This document shows, piece by piece, positions 1-9,305 of a stretch of DNA of 64,000 nucleotides; the stretch's first letter is position 1, and each line of letters begins with the position of its first letter. The notes under the pieces were generated by a model that ran no database searches, was not told the origin of the DNA, and saw only the letters and a list, made by a program, of their open reading frames with translations. Source of the stretch: PFJX01 sp031426735 (GTDB lineage Bacteria > Pseudomonadota > Gammaproteobacteria > Burkholderiales > Thiobacillaceae); assembly GCA_031426735.1 (NCBI GenBank), contig JASJPK010000088.1, forward strand, positions 16,218-80,217. The letters are read 5' to 3'. Made by a program: the position numbers and the translations under genes.

Positions 1-276
1 ACCGGCTATTCGTCGCTGTCCTACCTGAAACGGCTGCCGCTGGATCAGCTCAAGATCGACCAATCCTTCGTGCGCGACATCTCCGTCGACCCCAACGACG
101 CCGCCATCGTCCGCGCCATCCTGGCGATGAGCCAGTCGCTCGGGCTCCACGTCATCGCCGAAGGCGTCGAGACCGAGGCACAACGCGATTTCCTGCTGCA
201 GAACGGCTGCACCGCGTTCCAGGGTTACCTGTTCGGCAAGCCGATGCCGATTGCCGAGTGGACGCACGCGGCGTAG
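1..276 (+). CDS. EAL-domain c-di-GMP phosphodiesterase, 3' end only
   Basis: The reading frame is open from the first base, so the gene starts outside the window. The 91 visible residues are the C-terminal third of an EAL domain: TGYSSLSYLKRLPLDQLKID carries the end of the DDFGTGYSS loop and the catalytic Lys, followed by AEGVET and the terminal FQGYLFGKP motif. This fits a class I c-di-GMP phosphodiesterase fold with its late active-site residues intact. Whatever sensor or GGDEF domain precedes it cannot be seen. It converges on the signalling operon to its right. The TAG stop lies immediately before a hairpin with an 8-bp stem. Confidence 0.9.
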   Translation, partial: TGYSSLSYLKRLPLDQLKIDQSFVRDISVDPNDAAIVRAILAMSQSLGLHVIAEGVETEAQRDFLLQNGCTAFQGYLFGKPMPIAEWTHAA

Positions 277-303
277 GGCGGCTTCGCGCGGCAAGCCGCC
301 TTT
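277..303 (+). terminator. Candidate terminator hairpin after the EAL gene
   Basis: GGCGGCTT and AAGCCGCC form a perfect 8-bp stem around an 8-nt loop, followed by TTT. The U tract is short, so it could equally be one of the GTAGGG-type palindromic repeats; the preceding GTAG includes the stop codon. Confidence 0.5.
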
Positions 304-392
304 CGCCGGGACGGCATCGCGCCTAGGCAGGCGCTCCTACGCACCGCGCCTGCATCATCCCGGTGCGGGCGGATGCCGCCAGCTTGGAATTT

Positions 393-423
393 CGTAGGAT
401 GGGCCAAGCGTAGCGGGCCCATC
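393..423. repeat. Palindromic repeat, GTAGGATGGGC family (single arm)
   Basis: This 31-nt unit begins CGTAGGATGGGCCAAGCG. An identical unit occurs near 30242, and a two-armed variant occurs near 60632. It abuts the next repeat element. Confidence 0.75.
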
Positions 424-425
424 GC

Positions 426-485
426 TGTAGGAGCGCCTTCCAAGGCGCGAGGCGGCTCAATCGCGCCTTGGAAGGCGCTCCTACA
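426..485. repeat. Perfect 25-bp inverted repeat, GTAGGAGCGCC family
   Basis: Arms at 426-450 and 461-485 are perfect reverse complements around a 10-nt loop. Each arm holds a smaller palindrome (GCGCCTT-CC-AAGGCGC). A second copy with one arm mismatch lies at 48573-48634. The right arm contains the TAG stop of the minus-strand REC-PAS gene, and the element probably also ends that operon's transcript. Confidence 0.85.
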
Positions 486-2343
486 GGCCGCTACTGTCCT
501 CGCCGAGCCGGCTCATGTCGATATCCATGCAGAACAACAGGGTCGGATGCCCCGGCGTCTTCACCACCGTGTGGCTGGAATAAACCGGCACCGGGCTGCC
601 GTTCTTGTGTTTGAGCAGCAGCCGCGCGGCCGGTATGGCCTGTCCGCTCGCCCACATCGCGCTCACGGCGGCGCGAACCTCCTCCCGCATGGCGGGCGGA
701 ATGATCAGGTCGAACAGGTTGCCGCCGAGGGCTTCCTCGGCGGCATAGCCATACAACTTCTCCGAAGCCCGGTTCCAGTAGGCCACCGTGCCGTCGACCA
801 GGTAGCCCTGAATCGCCAGGGCATCGACATCCTCGAACAGCCGATGAAAGCGCTCTTCGCTGGCGCGTAGCGCGTCCTCCGCCTGTTTGCGCTCGGAGAT
901 GTCGGTGATGACGCCATCCAGCCAGAGCACTTCGCCCTGGCGGCCATAGGCGGCCTGGCCGCGTTCGTACACCCAGCGCGGCGTAGCGTCGGCGTGCACG
1001 ATGCGGTATTCGAGGCTGTACGGCGCATGCGCGGCCACCCCTTCCCGGACGACGCGGTCGACCATCGCCAGATCGTCCGGATAAATGATGCTGGCGTAGC
1101 TGCGCACCCGGTTGTCTATGAAGTCGCCGAGCGGATACCCGCTCAACGTCTCGATATAGTCGCTCATGAACTGGATCGTCCACTCTGCATCCAGGGCGCA
1201 GCGATAGACCGCGCCGGGCAGGCTCTGCACCAGGCTGCGATAACGCTCTTCGCTGTCGCTCAGACGCTGTTTGGCTTCGTGCACTTCCAGCGTGCGGAAC
1301 ACGATATGGCCCGCCGTACGCAACAAGGTCTCGTCATGCTCGTCCCAACGATTGCCGGCGCTGCGGCAGCCGATGCTGACGAAGCCGACCAGGCGGCCGC
1401 CGTTCTCGACCGGCACGCTCAACAGAGACTCGATCTTCCCGGCGAGACGTCGGCGCAGATCGCCCATCGCATCCGGCATGTCATCGCGCAGATCGTCCAG
1501 ATGCGCAAAGCTGAAGGTTTCGCCGCGGCGCAGACGCCCCAGAGCCAGGCGGAATTCGTTCTCCGACAAGGCCTGCATGTCTGCACTCAGGGAAGGCATG
1601 CCGAGGGCCAGCCATTCATGCGTCATGTTGTAGCGGGTGCCGCTCGCGTCGAGGCGGAACACGCTGCTGACATCGGCGCCGACCACCCGGCCGATGCGGG
1701 CGAGCGACCAATACACTGCATCGTCCGGATCGTCGTCGGCCACCAGTTCGATGCAATGTGTGGCGATATCGGCCAACGCCTGCCGTTGCGCAATGCGTTT
1801 GCTCAATTCGACGGTGCGTTCCTGCACCTGGCGTTCCATTTCCGCCGTGACGGCTTCCAGGCGATGCCGCGTCTGCCAGCTCTGGCACAAGGTCCGCGCC
1901 AGTTGATAGACCTCCTCGCGGGTAAACGGTTTGCGCAGCATCACGACATCGTGGCCGAGCGCGCGCTGCAATTCGTTGACGTCGTAATCGGAAAACGCCG
2001 TGGCGATGACGATGTAGATGGAAGGATCCTGCGCGCGCAGGGCCACGGCGGTCTGCATGCCATCCCAGCCGGGCGGCATGCGCATGTCGATGAAGGCGAG
2101 TTGCAGCGGGCAGCCATGTGCCAGCGCGGCCTGCTGCAGTGCCGCCGCCTGTTCGCCCTGCGCTGCCAGGGTAACTTCGAATTCGGCGCTGTTCGTATTG
2201 ACGGCCGGCACCCCGGAAATCAGCGCTTCCAGCGCGCCGAGTTCGGAGCCCTTCGGTTGCAGGATCTGGCGATAGGTCTCGCGGATGGCCGCGTCGTCAT
2301 CCACCACCAGGACACGATAGGTCGCACTCGCGTTGACGTTCAC
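481..2343 (-). CDS. REC-GAF-PAS-PAS response regulator without catalytic output
   Basis: A 620-residue cytoplasmic protein with no membrane segment. Residues 10-150 are a receiver domain with acidic residues DDD at 15-17, phospho-acceptor Asp86 in FIDMRMP and Lys138 in RKPF; a longer than usual insertion follows helix 1. A coiled coil leads to a GAF domain (about 185-355) and two PAS domains (about 365-480 and 490-610). No kinase, GGDEF, EAL or DNA-binding domain follows, so output must come through protein contacts. The start is GTG, overlapping the upstream kinase gene by 4 nt (GTGA), so translational coupling and co-function with that kinase are likely. The TAG stop falls inside a palindromic repeat. 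Confidence 0.85.
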   Translation of the reverse strand: MNVNASATYRVLVVDDDAAIRETYRQILQPKGSELGALEALISGVPAVNTNSAEFEVTLAAQGEQAAALQQAALAHGCPLQLAFIDMRMPPGWDGMQTAVALRAQDPSIYIVIATAFSDYDVNELQRALGHDVVMLRKPFTREEVYQLARTLCQSWQTRHRLEAVTAEMERQVQERTVELSKRIAQRQALADIATHCIELVADDDPDDAVYWSLARIGRVVGADVSSVFRLDASGTRYNMTHEWLALGMPSLSADMQALSENEFRLALGRLRRGETFSFAHLDDLRDDMPDAMGDLRRRLAGKIESLLSVPVENGGRLVGFVSIGCRSAGNRWDEHDETLLRTAGHIVFRTLEVHEAKQRLSDSEERYRSLVQSLPGAVYRCALDAEWTIQFMSDYIETLSGYPLGDFIDNRVRSYASIIYPDDLAMVDRVVREGVAAHAPYSLEYRIVHADATPRWVYERGQAAYGRQGEVLWLDGVITDISERKQAEDALRASEERFHRLFEDVDALAIQGYLVDGTVAYWNRASEKLYGYAAEEALGGNLFDLIIPPAMREEVRAAVSAMWASGQAIPAARLLLKHKNGSPVPVYSSHTVVKTPGHPTLLFCMDIDMSRLGEDSSGL

Positions 2344-4469
2344 TGTTCACTCCTGGCGGGGTTGCCGACGTTGCGTGGCAGCACCATTTCCAGCCTGGCG
2401 CCGAGATTGCGGCCCTCGCTGCGCAAGGTGACCTGGCCGCCGCACTCCTGCGCGTACACCGCGACCGAGTGCAGGCCGAAGCCGGTACCGCGCTGTTTGG
2501 TGGAAAAGCCGAAGCGGAACAGGTCGTCCTGCGCCGCGGCTTCGAAGCCCTCACCGTTATCGACCACGCTCAGGCGCAAGCGATCACCGCCGAGGGCTTC
2601 GGCGCGAATCTCCAGCCGCCCCTGGAAACCGTCGGCCATCCCGCGTGCCTGGATCGCCTCGATGCTGTTCTTGAAGATGTTGGTCAGCGCCTGCAACAGG
2701 CGGTTGTGCGACTGGTTGACCTGATCCACGGCGGGGTCGACCTGCAGCGTGACATGAATGCCATGCTGTTTAAACGCGTTGCCCTGCAATTCCAGCGCGG
2801 CATGGATCGCCTGGGACAGACTGAAGCTGCTGCGTTGTTGGCTGGGTCGCGCCGCGCTTTGCTGGATATGCACGATATCGGCGATATGGCGCACGCTGGC
2901 GACCAGCCGGCGCGAACGTTGGTTCAGCTCATCGGCGGACAGGTGCCGGATCGCCCGCGCCGCCTCCTGCTGGATGACGCATTGATGGCTGGCCAGATCC
3001 GCCAGCGTACCGTTCTGGCCGTCCAGACCGGCCTGGCTGTGCTTGGCGTTGGCATCGAGCAGGCTCGCCACGCGCAGCAACTCCGTGCCGGCATGCTCGA
3101 TGCTTTCGGCGTCCTGGCTGACCGCGGTGATGGCGTTGCCGATGTTGTGCAGCACCGAGGTGCTCATTTCGCCAATGCCGGCCTGGAACGCGCTGAAACG
3201 TTCCAGTTCTTCCGCCCGCTTGCGTTCGGTAATGTCGTGGTTGGCGCCGCGCCGGCCCAGGAAGCGGCCGTCGGCGTCGAACAGCGCGGTGCAGATATGT
3301 TCGATCCAGCGGTCGCGGCCGTCCCGGTCGCGGATGCGCAGGATCATGACTTCGTGCCTGTTTTCGTTATCCCTCTCGCCCGGCTCGCCGTCCTGGCGGA
3401 AGTGTTGCAGCAGATGCGCGCGCCAGGCCGGCAGATCGTCTGGATGCAGCAGGCGCTCCATCAAGGCGGGATCGTCGACGAAATCCTCCGGCGGATAGCC
3501 GCACACCGTCCGGCAGGACGGCGAGACATAGACATAGCGGCCATCCGGCCCGAGCCAGTATTCCCAACTGAGCGAGTAGTCGGCCAGGATGCGGTACTGC
3601 TGCTCGCTTTGCTTGAGTGCTTGCTCGCGCTGCTCGATCACCGTCGCCATGGCATCGAAACCGCGCGCCAGTTCCGCGATTTCGTCTTGCCTGGTGTCCC
3701 CCACGCGGGTGCTGTAACTGCCGCGTGCCATGTTCCGGATGGCGCTGCGCAGTCCCTGAAAACGCTGGATCACGTAGTGATTCAGCAGCAGGCCGAGCGT
3801 CAGCAGCATGGCGAGCAACAACACGACTTGTTCCAGCAATCGCTGCTGCCAATGCGCCAACGCGGCGTCGCGACCGCTCTCCACGGGAATGCGGATGCTC
3901 ATGACGCCGCGCAGGTCGCCGACTCGATAGTCGTAACCGGCGCTGTAACGCTGCCGGATCGTGGGCGGGGCGTCCTGCGCCGCGGCATGGCAGGTCAGGC
4001 AATAGGGCTCGGCCCAGATCGGCGCCGTGAAATGGAAGTACTCGCGGCCATCTTCCCGGCTGCGTATCGTTTGCGTGTACTCGGCGGCCTTGGGGTTGGC
4101 GCGAAACCAGGCCATCGCGGCGAGCTCGTCGGCATCGGCCTGATTGGCCGGGTTGCGCGGCCGGTCGGTGACGTTGTTGAAACGCACGCCGCTCTTGGTC
4201 CAGTTCGGATAATCCTGCGCGATGCGGCTCATCGCATGTGCCGGCAGGAAGCCCAGCGTGTGCTCGTTCAGGGGCAGGCCGCTGGCCAGGAACTGCTTGT
4301 GATAGACCCGCCGCGTAGCCATCAGCGCGGCGCGCAGATCGAGCGCCTGCTGGCGCATCTGCTTCTCCGCCGAGCGTTCCACTTCGTAAAAATCGAGCAG
4401 AATGCCGGCGCCGCTGACAAGGCTGACGACGATGCCGAGGATCAGCCAGATCTTGAGTTTGAAGCTCAT
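2340..4469 (-). CDS. Membrane histidine kinase with periplasmic c-type haem sensor (DUF3365-like)
   Basis: A 709-residue kinase. A first membrane helix (about 7-26) and a second (about 212-233) bracket a periplasmic domain with a CLTCH haem-c motif at 157-161, the layout of DUF3365/Tll0287-like haem sensors. Then come HAMP (235-285), PAS (288-418), a phosphoacceptor region with His441 in VLHNIGN, and an HATPase domain with N box NIFKNSIEAI (598-607), G1 DNGEGF (637-642) and G2 GTGFGLH (661-667). Ligand is unknown; haem points to redox or a diatomic gas. It overlaps the phosphodiesterase gene upstream (ATGA) and the REC gene downstream (GTGA), so its natural phosphorylation partners are the REC domains of those two proteins. 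Confidence 0.9.
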   Translation of the reverse strand: MSFKLKIWLILGIVVSLVSGAGILLDFYEVERSAEKQMRQQALDLRAALMATRRVYHKQFLASGLPLNEHTLGFLPAHAMSRIAQDYPNWTKSGVRFNNVTDRPRNPANQADADELAAMAWFRANPKAAEYTQTIRSREDGREYFHFTAPIWAEPYCLTCHAAAQDAPPTIRQRYSAGYDYRVGDLRGVMSIRIPVESGRDAALAHWQQRLLEQVVLLLAMLLTLGLLLNHYVIQRFQGLRSAIRNMARGSYSTRVGDTRQDEIAELARGFDAMATVIEQREQALKQSEQQYRILADYSLSWEYWLGPDGRYVYVSPSCRTVCGYPPEDFVDDPALMERLLHPDDLPAWRAHLLQHFRQDGEPGERDNENRHEVMILRIRDRDGRDRWIEHICTALFDADGRFLGRRGANHDITERKRAEELERFSAFQAGIGEMSTSVLHNIGNAITAVSQDAESIEHAGTELLRVASLLDANAKHSQAGLDGQNGTLADLASHQCVIQQEAARAIRHLSADELNQRSRRLVASVRHIADIVHIQQSAARPSQQRSSFSLSQAIHAALELQGNAFKQHGIHVTLQVDPAVDQVNQSHNRLLQALTNIFKNSIEAIQARGMADGFQGRLEIRAEALGGDRLRLSVVDNGEGFEAAAQDDLFRFGFSTKQRGTGFGLHSVAVYAQECGGQVTLRSEGRNLGARLEMVLPRNVGNPARSEQ

Positions 4470-7400
4470 GCTTGCGCGGTCTTGTTGAGCAGAACGCGAA
4501 CATGTCGCAACAGGACGTCGGCATCCACCGGCTTGGCCAGGAAGACGCGAATGCCGGCCCGGTTGACGGCATCGACCACCACGGCCTGTTCGTCGGTGCC
4601 GGAAAGCATGATGCTGGGCACCTCGGGATAGAAACGCCGGATGCGCTCCAGAATCTCGACGCCGGTGGTGTGTTGCAGGTAGTGATCGGACAGGATCAGG
4701 TCGATGGCCTCGCTGCCCATGCGGCTCAGTGCGGTATCCAGATCCTCGGCGAGATAGACCCGATAGCCGGCATCCTGCAGGACGTCGTGCAGCAATGCCG
4801 CTTCGACCGGGTCATCCTCCAGCAGCAGCAAGCCCTGGCTCGGCAAATTCACCTGCAAATTGGCCGGGCGCAGATCGCTGCGCAGCATGACGCGGCTTTC
4901 CACCTCTTCCGGCACGGCGGGGCGGCAGAGCAGGTAGCCCTGCAACTGGTCGCAGCCATACCGGGCCAGGAAACGCAGTTGCGATTCGGTCTCGACGCCC
5001 TCGGCCAGCACACGCATGCCGAGGTTGCGCGCCAGATCGATGGTGGAGCGAACGATGGCGGCGTCTTCCGGATCGCGGTTGACGTTGCGGGTGAACATCT
5101 GGTCGATCTTCAGCACGTCGAATGGGTAATGCTTCAGGTAACCCAGACTGGAATAGCCGGTGCCGAAGTCGTCCAGCGCCAGGCCGACGCCCATGCGCTT
5201 GAGATCGCGCAGGGTTTGCGCGGCCAGTTCCGGGTTGGCCAGCAGCGACGACTCCACCACTTCCAGCTCCAGCAGATGCGCGGGCAGGCCGCTGCTGGCC
5301 AGCGCCACGGCGACATCGTCGAGCAGATGCCCGGAAGTGACGTGGTCGGAAAAGATGTTGACCGCCACCCGCAACGGCCGCTGCCGGTCCATCCATTGCC
5401 GGGCCTGGCGGCAGGCGGCGTGCAGCACCCAACGGCTGACCGGCTCGGCCAGGTCGGTGCCTTCGACGACGTGGATGAAACTGCCCGGCGGCACCACCTG
5501 GTCGCCGCGGCGCCAGCGGATCAAGGCTTCGGCCGCGACGATACGGCCGCTGGCGGTATCGATCTGCGGCTGGTAAGCCAGGAAGAACTCTTCACGCGCC
5601 AGCGCTCCGCGCAAGGCCAGCTCGGTCTCGAACCAGTCGGCGACCTTGGCCGCCTGGCGTTGATCGTAGAAGCGCACCTGATTGCCTTTGTCGGCTTTGG
5701 CGCTACGCATGGCATCCTCGGCCGCATGCAACAGTGCGCCGGCCTCGTTGGCATCGGTCGGATACAGCGCCACGCCGATGCTCAATGTCAGCGCCACCGA
5801 TTTGTCGCCGCCATCGATGGCAATCGGCTCGCGCATGCTGTCGCGCAAATGGGCTGCGGTTTCGATGGCGTCATGGGTTTCCCGGACGCCCCGGCGCAGC
5901 ACCGCGAACTGGTCCGCGCCCTGGTGCGTCAGCAGACAATCGTCGCCCAGCAAGCCATCCCAACGTCGCGCCAGGGCCAGCAGCACCTGATCGCCCACCG
6001 CCCGGCCGAGAGTCTCGTTGAGCTGGGCGAAACGGTCGATGTTGAACACCAGCAGGGCCAGATGCTGGCCTTCCGCGTCGCTGGACTGACTGTCCTGCTC
6101 GATGCGTGCCAGCAGCGACTGCACATTGGGCAGACCGGTCAACTGCGAGTGCTTGCTCTGGTAGTCGAGTTTGGCCTGCAAGGTGAAGCCGGCGGAAAGA
6201 TCGGTGGCGACGGCGATGTACTGGATGGTCTGGCCATTGCCGTCGCGCACTGCGCTGATGCCCAGCCATTCCGGATAGATCTTGCCGTCCTTGCGCCGGT
6301 TCCAAATTTCACCGCTCCAGTGGCCTTGCGCCAGCAATGCCGACCACAACGCCGCATAGAAAGCGGCATCGTGCCGCCCCGACTGCAGGACGCGCGGATT
6401 CTTGCCGAGCACTTCGGCCTCGGCATAGCCGGTGATGCTGGAAAACGCCGGATTCACCGCCTGGATGGCGGCGCGCGCATCGGTAATCATGATGCCGTCG
6501 CGCGTGTTGTCGAACACCAGGGCGGCCTGGCGCAAACGTTCTTCCGCCCGCTTGCGCTGACCGATGTCGCGGGTGAAGGCGAAGATGCGGCCGCCGGCCA
6601 TCGACGAGAAACTGGTGTTGAGTTCTACATCCCAGACGCTGCCGTCCTTGCAGCGGTGCCGCGTCTCGAACAGGTCGCTGCCGGTGGCGATGACCTGTTC
6701 GATATGGCGTCGGATGGTTTCCGCATCTTCCCGTGCTTCCAGATCGCTGACCCGCATCGCGAGCAATTCTGTGCGGCTATAGCCGGAACGGTTCACATAC
6801 GCGTCGTTTACTTCCAGCAAGCGCCCGGCGAGATCCACCACCCAGAAACCGTCGACGGAAGTCTCGATGACGCCGCGGTAGAGGGCCTCGCGTTCCTGCA
6901 ACGCCTGTTCGGCACGGATGCGTTCGGTGACATCGGTGCCGACGCCGACCATGCACATGGGTTTGCCGGCGGCATCGCGCACCAGGCGGGTGCGCAGATC
7001 GACGATGCTCTTGCTGCCATCGGACTTGACGTTGACCAGTTCGCCGCGCCAGGCGCCCTGTTCCAGCGTGACACGCGCGATCTCGCCCTGGGTCGCGTCG
7101 GCTTCCGGCTCATTGCCCAGGATGTCGACATGCTGGCCGATCAAGGCTTCGCGCGGATAGCCGGCGCCACGAATCTCTGACGCATTGACGTAGGTGATGA
7201 CGCCGTTCAGATCGGTCACGGTGACGTGATCCTGAATCTGATCCAGCACCAGGGCCTGCATGCGCAGATCCGCCTCGACCCGTTTGCGCTGGGTGATGTC
7301 GCGGAACAACAGGTGGCCGTAGGTCAGGCCGCCGATTTCGATGACATGCGCGGTGACCTCGACCGGAAAACGGCTGCCATCCTTGCGCTGGTGCTCGGTT

Positions 7401-8659
7401 TCATACGTCTGCGCGCCGGTCGCCGGCGATTCGTCGGCACGCCAGGCTTCGTCGCGCGCCTCCGGCGGCTGCAACAGGCTGACCGGTTGGCCTTTGACTT
7501 CCGCCGGCGTGTAGCCGTAACAGGTCATGACCCGCTCGTTGACCTCCTCAATGCGGCCTCTGGCGTCGACCAGCAGAATGACGTCGCTGGCATAGCGGGA
7601 CAGATAGTCGTAGCGCCGCTCCAGAATCCGCCGTTCGACCTCCTGGCCGAGCAGTTGCACACGCTGGTGCCGGATCTGGACGCGCCACCAATACCCGATG
7701 AACAGGCCGCTGAGCAGCACCAGCGAAGCGGTCCCCAATGCGGAGAACAGCGCGATGCGGTAGACCGGCGCATCCACTTCGGATTGATCCAGTTTGACCA
7801 GGAGGCTCCAGGGGCTGCCGGGAATCCGATTGCCATAGGCGAGCACAGGATTGCCGTGAAAATCCTCTGACAGCGGCAGCAGGCCGCTCTCGCCGCGCAG
7901 GATTCTGGCCGATGCCAGATGCGGCTGCCGTTGCGCTGAAATCAGGTCCTGCGGCTCGTGCCCCCGGCTGGCAAACAGGATATGAACTCGATCGCCTTGC
8001 AGGCGGGCCAGCACGGTCTCGCCGCTGCGACTGGGCGCCGGCCACTGGCCAAGCGGGGCAAACAGGCTGGCGCGCGGCGAAATGGCGATAAACGCCGCGC
8101 CCACCGTGCGCGCCCCTTCGCCCTGCCCTTTCAGCAGCGGCACCATCATGCCCAGCAACATTTCGTTCCGGCCCGGGCCGTGCCGATGGAAATCAATCAG
8201 GATGGACGCGCGTCGTTGCATCGCCAACCTCGCCTCTGCCTCGTGCTGAACCATGAACGGGTCGGCGTGATCGCTGTAGCGGTACTGTCCCGAGACGTCG
8301 AACAGGCTGACACTGTGGAAGCCGAACGCGGCCTGAAATCCGGCCACGCGCGCCTGGATGCGAGCGACCTGGGCGGGATCCTTGAAACCGCTGTCGGACC
8401 AGGCGGCGAAGTGATCGGCGACCTGCCCCCCCTGGCCGAAGAACTCGGTGGCGGCGCGCGTCGTCGCCAACCAGCGGCTGACCTGAGCGATGCGGAATTC
8501 ACCGATTGCGCGCAGTTGCGCTTCCATGTGGGCACGGGTCTGGTCGCGCTGGTTCTGGTAAGTGGCGATTCCGATCAGGATCAGGCCGACCACGCCGGCG
8601 GCGAAGGCGAGCAACGGCAACCAGAGCCGTGGCGGCGGGGCGATCGGGGTCGCGCTCAT
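4466..8659 (-). CDS. Membrane multi-PAS GGDEF(degenerate)-EAL-REC hybrid phosphodiesterase
   Basis: A 1397-residue protein. A membrane helix (13-33), a periplasmic sensor of about 265 residues and a second helix (302-324) precede four PAS domains (about 350-460, 465-582, 588-705, 710-825). The GGDEF domain (838-1000) reads GADQF at 914-918, so cyclase activity is unlikely. The EAL domain (1012-1255) is complete: EAL at 1044-1046, the Asn in AVNIF, DDFGTGYSS from 1163, LKID and AEGVET; active c-di-GMP hydrolysis is expected. A receiver domain follows the EAL (1276-1393) with Asp1325 and Lys1376. That C-terminal REC is an unusual position and would let the neighbouring haem kinase control the enzyme. 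It follows cheD after 64 nt. Confidence 0.9.
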   Translation of the reverse strand: MSATPIAPPPRLWLPLLAFAAGVVGLILIGIATYQNQRDQTRAHMEAQLRAIGEFRIAQVSRWLATTRAATEFFGQGGQVADHFAAWSDSGFKDPAQVARIQARVAGFQAAFGFHSVSLFDVSGQYRYSDHADPFMVQHEAEARLAMQRRASILIDFHRHGPGRNEMLLGMMVPLLKGQGEGARTVGAAFIAISPRASLFAPLGQWPAPSRSGETVLARLQGDRVHILFASRGHEPQDLISAQRQPHLASARILRGESGLLPLSEDFHGNPVLAYGNRIPGSPWSLLVKLDQSEVDAPVYRIALFSALGTASLVLLSGLFIGYWWRVQIRHQRVQLLGQEVERRILERRYDYLSRYASDVILLVDARGRIEEVNERVMTCYGYTPAEVKGQPVSLLQPPEARDEAWRADESPATGAQTYETEHQRKDGSRFPVEVTAHVIEIGGLTYGHLLFRDITQRKRVEADLRMQALVLDQIQDHVTVTDLNGVITYVNASEIRGAGYPREALIGQHVDILGNEPEADATQGEIARVTLEQGAWRGELVNVKSDGSKSIVDLRTRLVRDAAGKPMCMVGVGTDVTERIRAEQALQEREALYRGVIETSVDGFWVVDLAGRLLEVNDAYVNRSGYSRTELLAMRVSDLEAREDAETIRRHIEQVIATGSDLFETRHRCKDGSVWDVELNTSFSSMAGGRIFAFTRDIGQRKRAEERLRQAALVFDNTRDGIMITDARAAIQAVNPAFSSITGYAEAEVLGKNPRVLQSGRHDAAFYAALWSALLAQGHWSGEIWNRRKDGKIYPEWLGISAVRDGNGQTIQYIAVATDLSAGFTLQAKLDYQSKHSQLTGLPNVQSLLARIEQDSQSSDAEGQHLALLVFNIDRFAQLNETLGRAVGDQVLLALARRWDGLLGDDCLLTHQGADQFAVLRRGVRETHDAIETAAHLRDSMREPIAIDGGDKSVALTLSIGVALYPTDANEAGALLHAAEDAMRSAKADKGNQVRFYDQRQAAKVADWFETELALRGALAREEFFLAYQPQIDTASGRIVAAEALIRWRRGDQVVPPGSFIHVVEGTDLAEPVSRWVLHAACRQARQWMDRQRPLRVAVNIFSDHVTSGHLLDDVAVALASSGLPAHLLELEVVESSLLANPELAAQTLRDLKRMGVGLALDDFGTGYSSLGYLKHYPFDVLKIDQMFTRNVNRDPEDAAIVRSTIDLARNLGMRVLAEGVETESQLRFLARYGCDQLQGYLLCRPAVPEEVESRVMLRSDLRPANLQVNLPSQGLLLLEDDPVEAALLHDVLQDAGYRVYLAEDLDTALSRMGSEAIDLILSDHYLQHTTGVEILERIRRFYPEVPSIMLSGTDEQAVVVDAVNRAGIRVFLAKPVDADVLLRHVRVLLNKTAQA

Positions 8660-8723
8660 CGGCCGCTACGCATCATCCACGTGGCCACGACGATGGCGTG
8701 CATGCATTCCAACGTGATCTGTT

Positions 8724-9269
8724 TCACCAGCGCGGCTCCTTCGGAGGTTGGCTGAGGGGCCGGTGCTTGAGCCAAGCATCGCCGCTCCAGATGTCCAACA
8801 TCAGTTTACGGTGCCCATCGCCGCCGATGTGCTTGGCCTTGATCGAAATTCGATAATGTTGGAGCAGCGTCAACGCCATTTCGATATTGCGCTCGCCAAC
8901 ATTCATCTCGTTTCTTTGGCATTTCAGCGGGAACATGTTGGCGCCGCCGAACACCTTGGCCTGAAACTCGGCCGGATCGGCGCCCAGATTCCGGATGTTC
9001 TGCATCAGCAACAGCATGGCTTCGTCGCCGTAGCGACCGTCGTAGCCACCCCCTGCGGGGGGGGCGCCGCGCGAGGGCAACATGTAGTGGCACATGCCGC
9101 CGACCCGCAAGCGCGGGTTCCATACCGTGATGGAGACGCACGAACCCAGCAGCGTAACGATGCGCGTCGTGGCGTCGCCGAAGTGGAAATCGCCAGGGTG
9201 CAGGAAGATTTCGCGGATACCCGCGACGGGCGCACTAGAGATGTTGCTTGCGGCTGTGTTCATGCCCAT
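8724..9269 (-). CDS. cheD: CheD-like chemoreceptor glutamine deamidase
   Basis: A 181-residue cytoplasmic protein. The CheD signature is clear: HPGDF near residue 24, then LLGSCVSITVW with the catalytic Cys44, and GGMCHYMLPS with His61. CheD deamidates glutamines of methyl-accepting chemotaxis receptors and in some bacteria is paired with CheC phosphatase. No MCP, CheA, CheB, CheR or CheC gene lies in the window; instead it stands at the head of the c-di-GMP/haem kinase operon. A second ATG two codons downstream is an alternative start; neither has a strong ribosome site. Confidence 0.88.
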   Translation of the reverse strand: MGMNTAASNISSAPVAGIREIFLHPGDFHFGDATTRIVTLLGSCVSITVWNPRLRVGGMCHYMLPSRGAPPAGGGYDGRYGDEAMLLLMQNIRNLGADPAEFQAKVFGGANMFPLKCQRNEMNVGERNIEMALTLLQHYRISIKAKHIGGDGHRKLMLDIWSGDAWLKHRPLSQPPKEPRW

Positions 9270-9305
9270 TTCCCGGGTTCGTTCTGGTTCGCGGCCGCGG
9301 CAGCG

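Noticed and set aside
4466..8659. Active diguanylate cyclase in the 1397-residue protein
   Set aside because: The GGDEF loop reads GADQF and lacks the second Gly and the Asp/Glu pair needed for catalysis, while the EAL site is complete.
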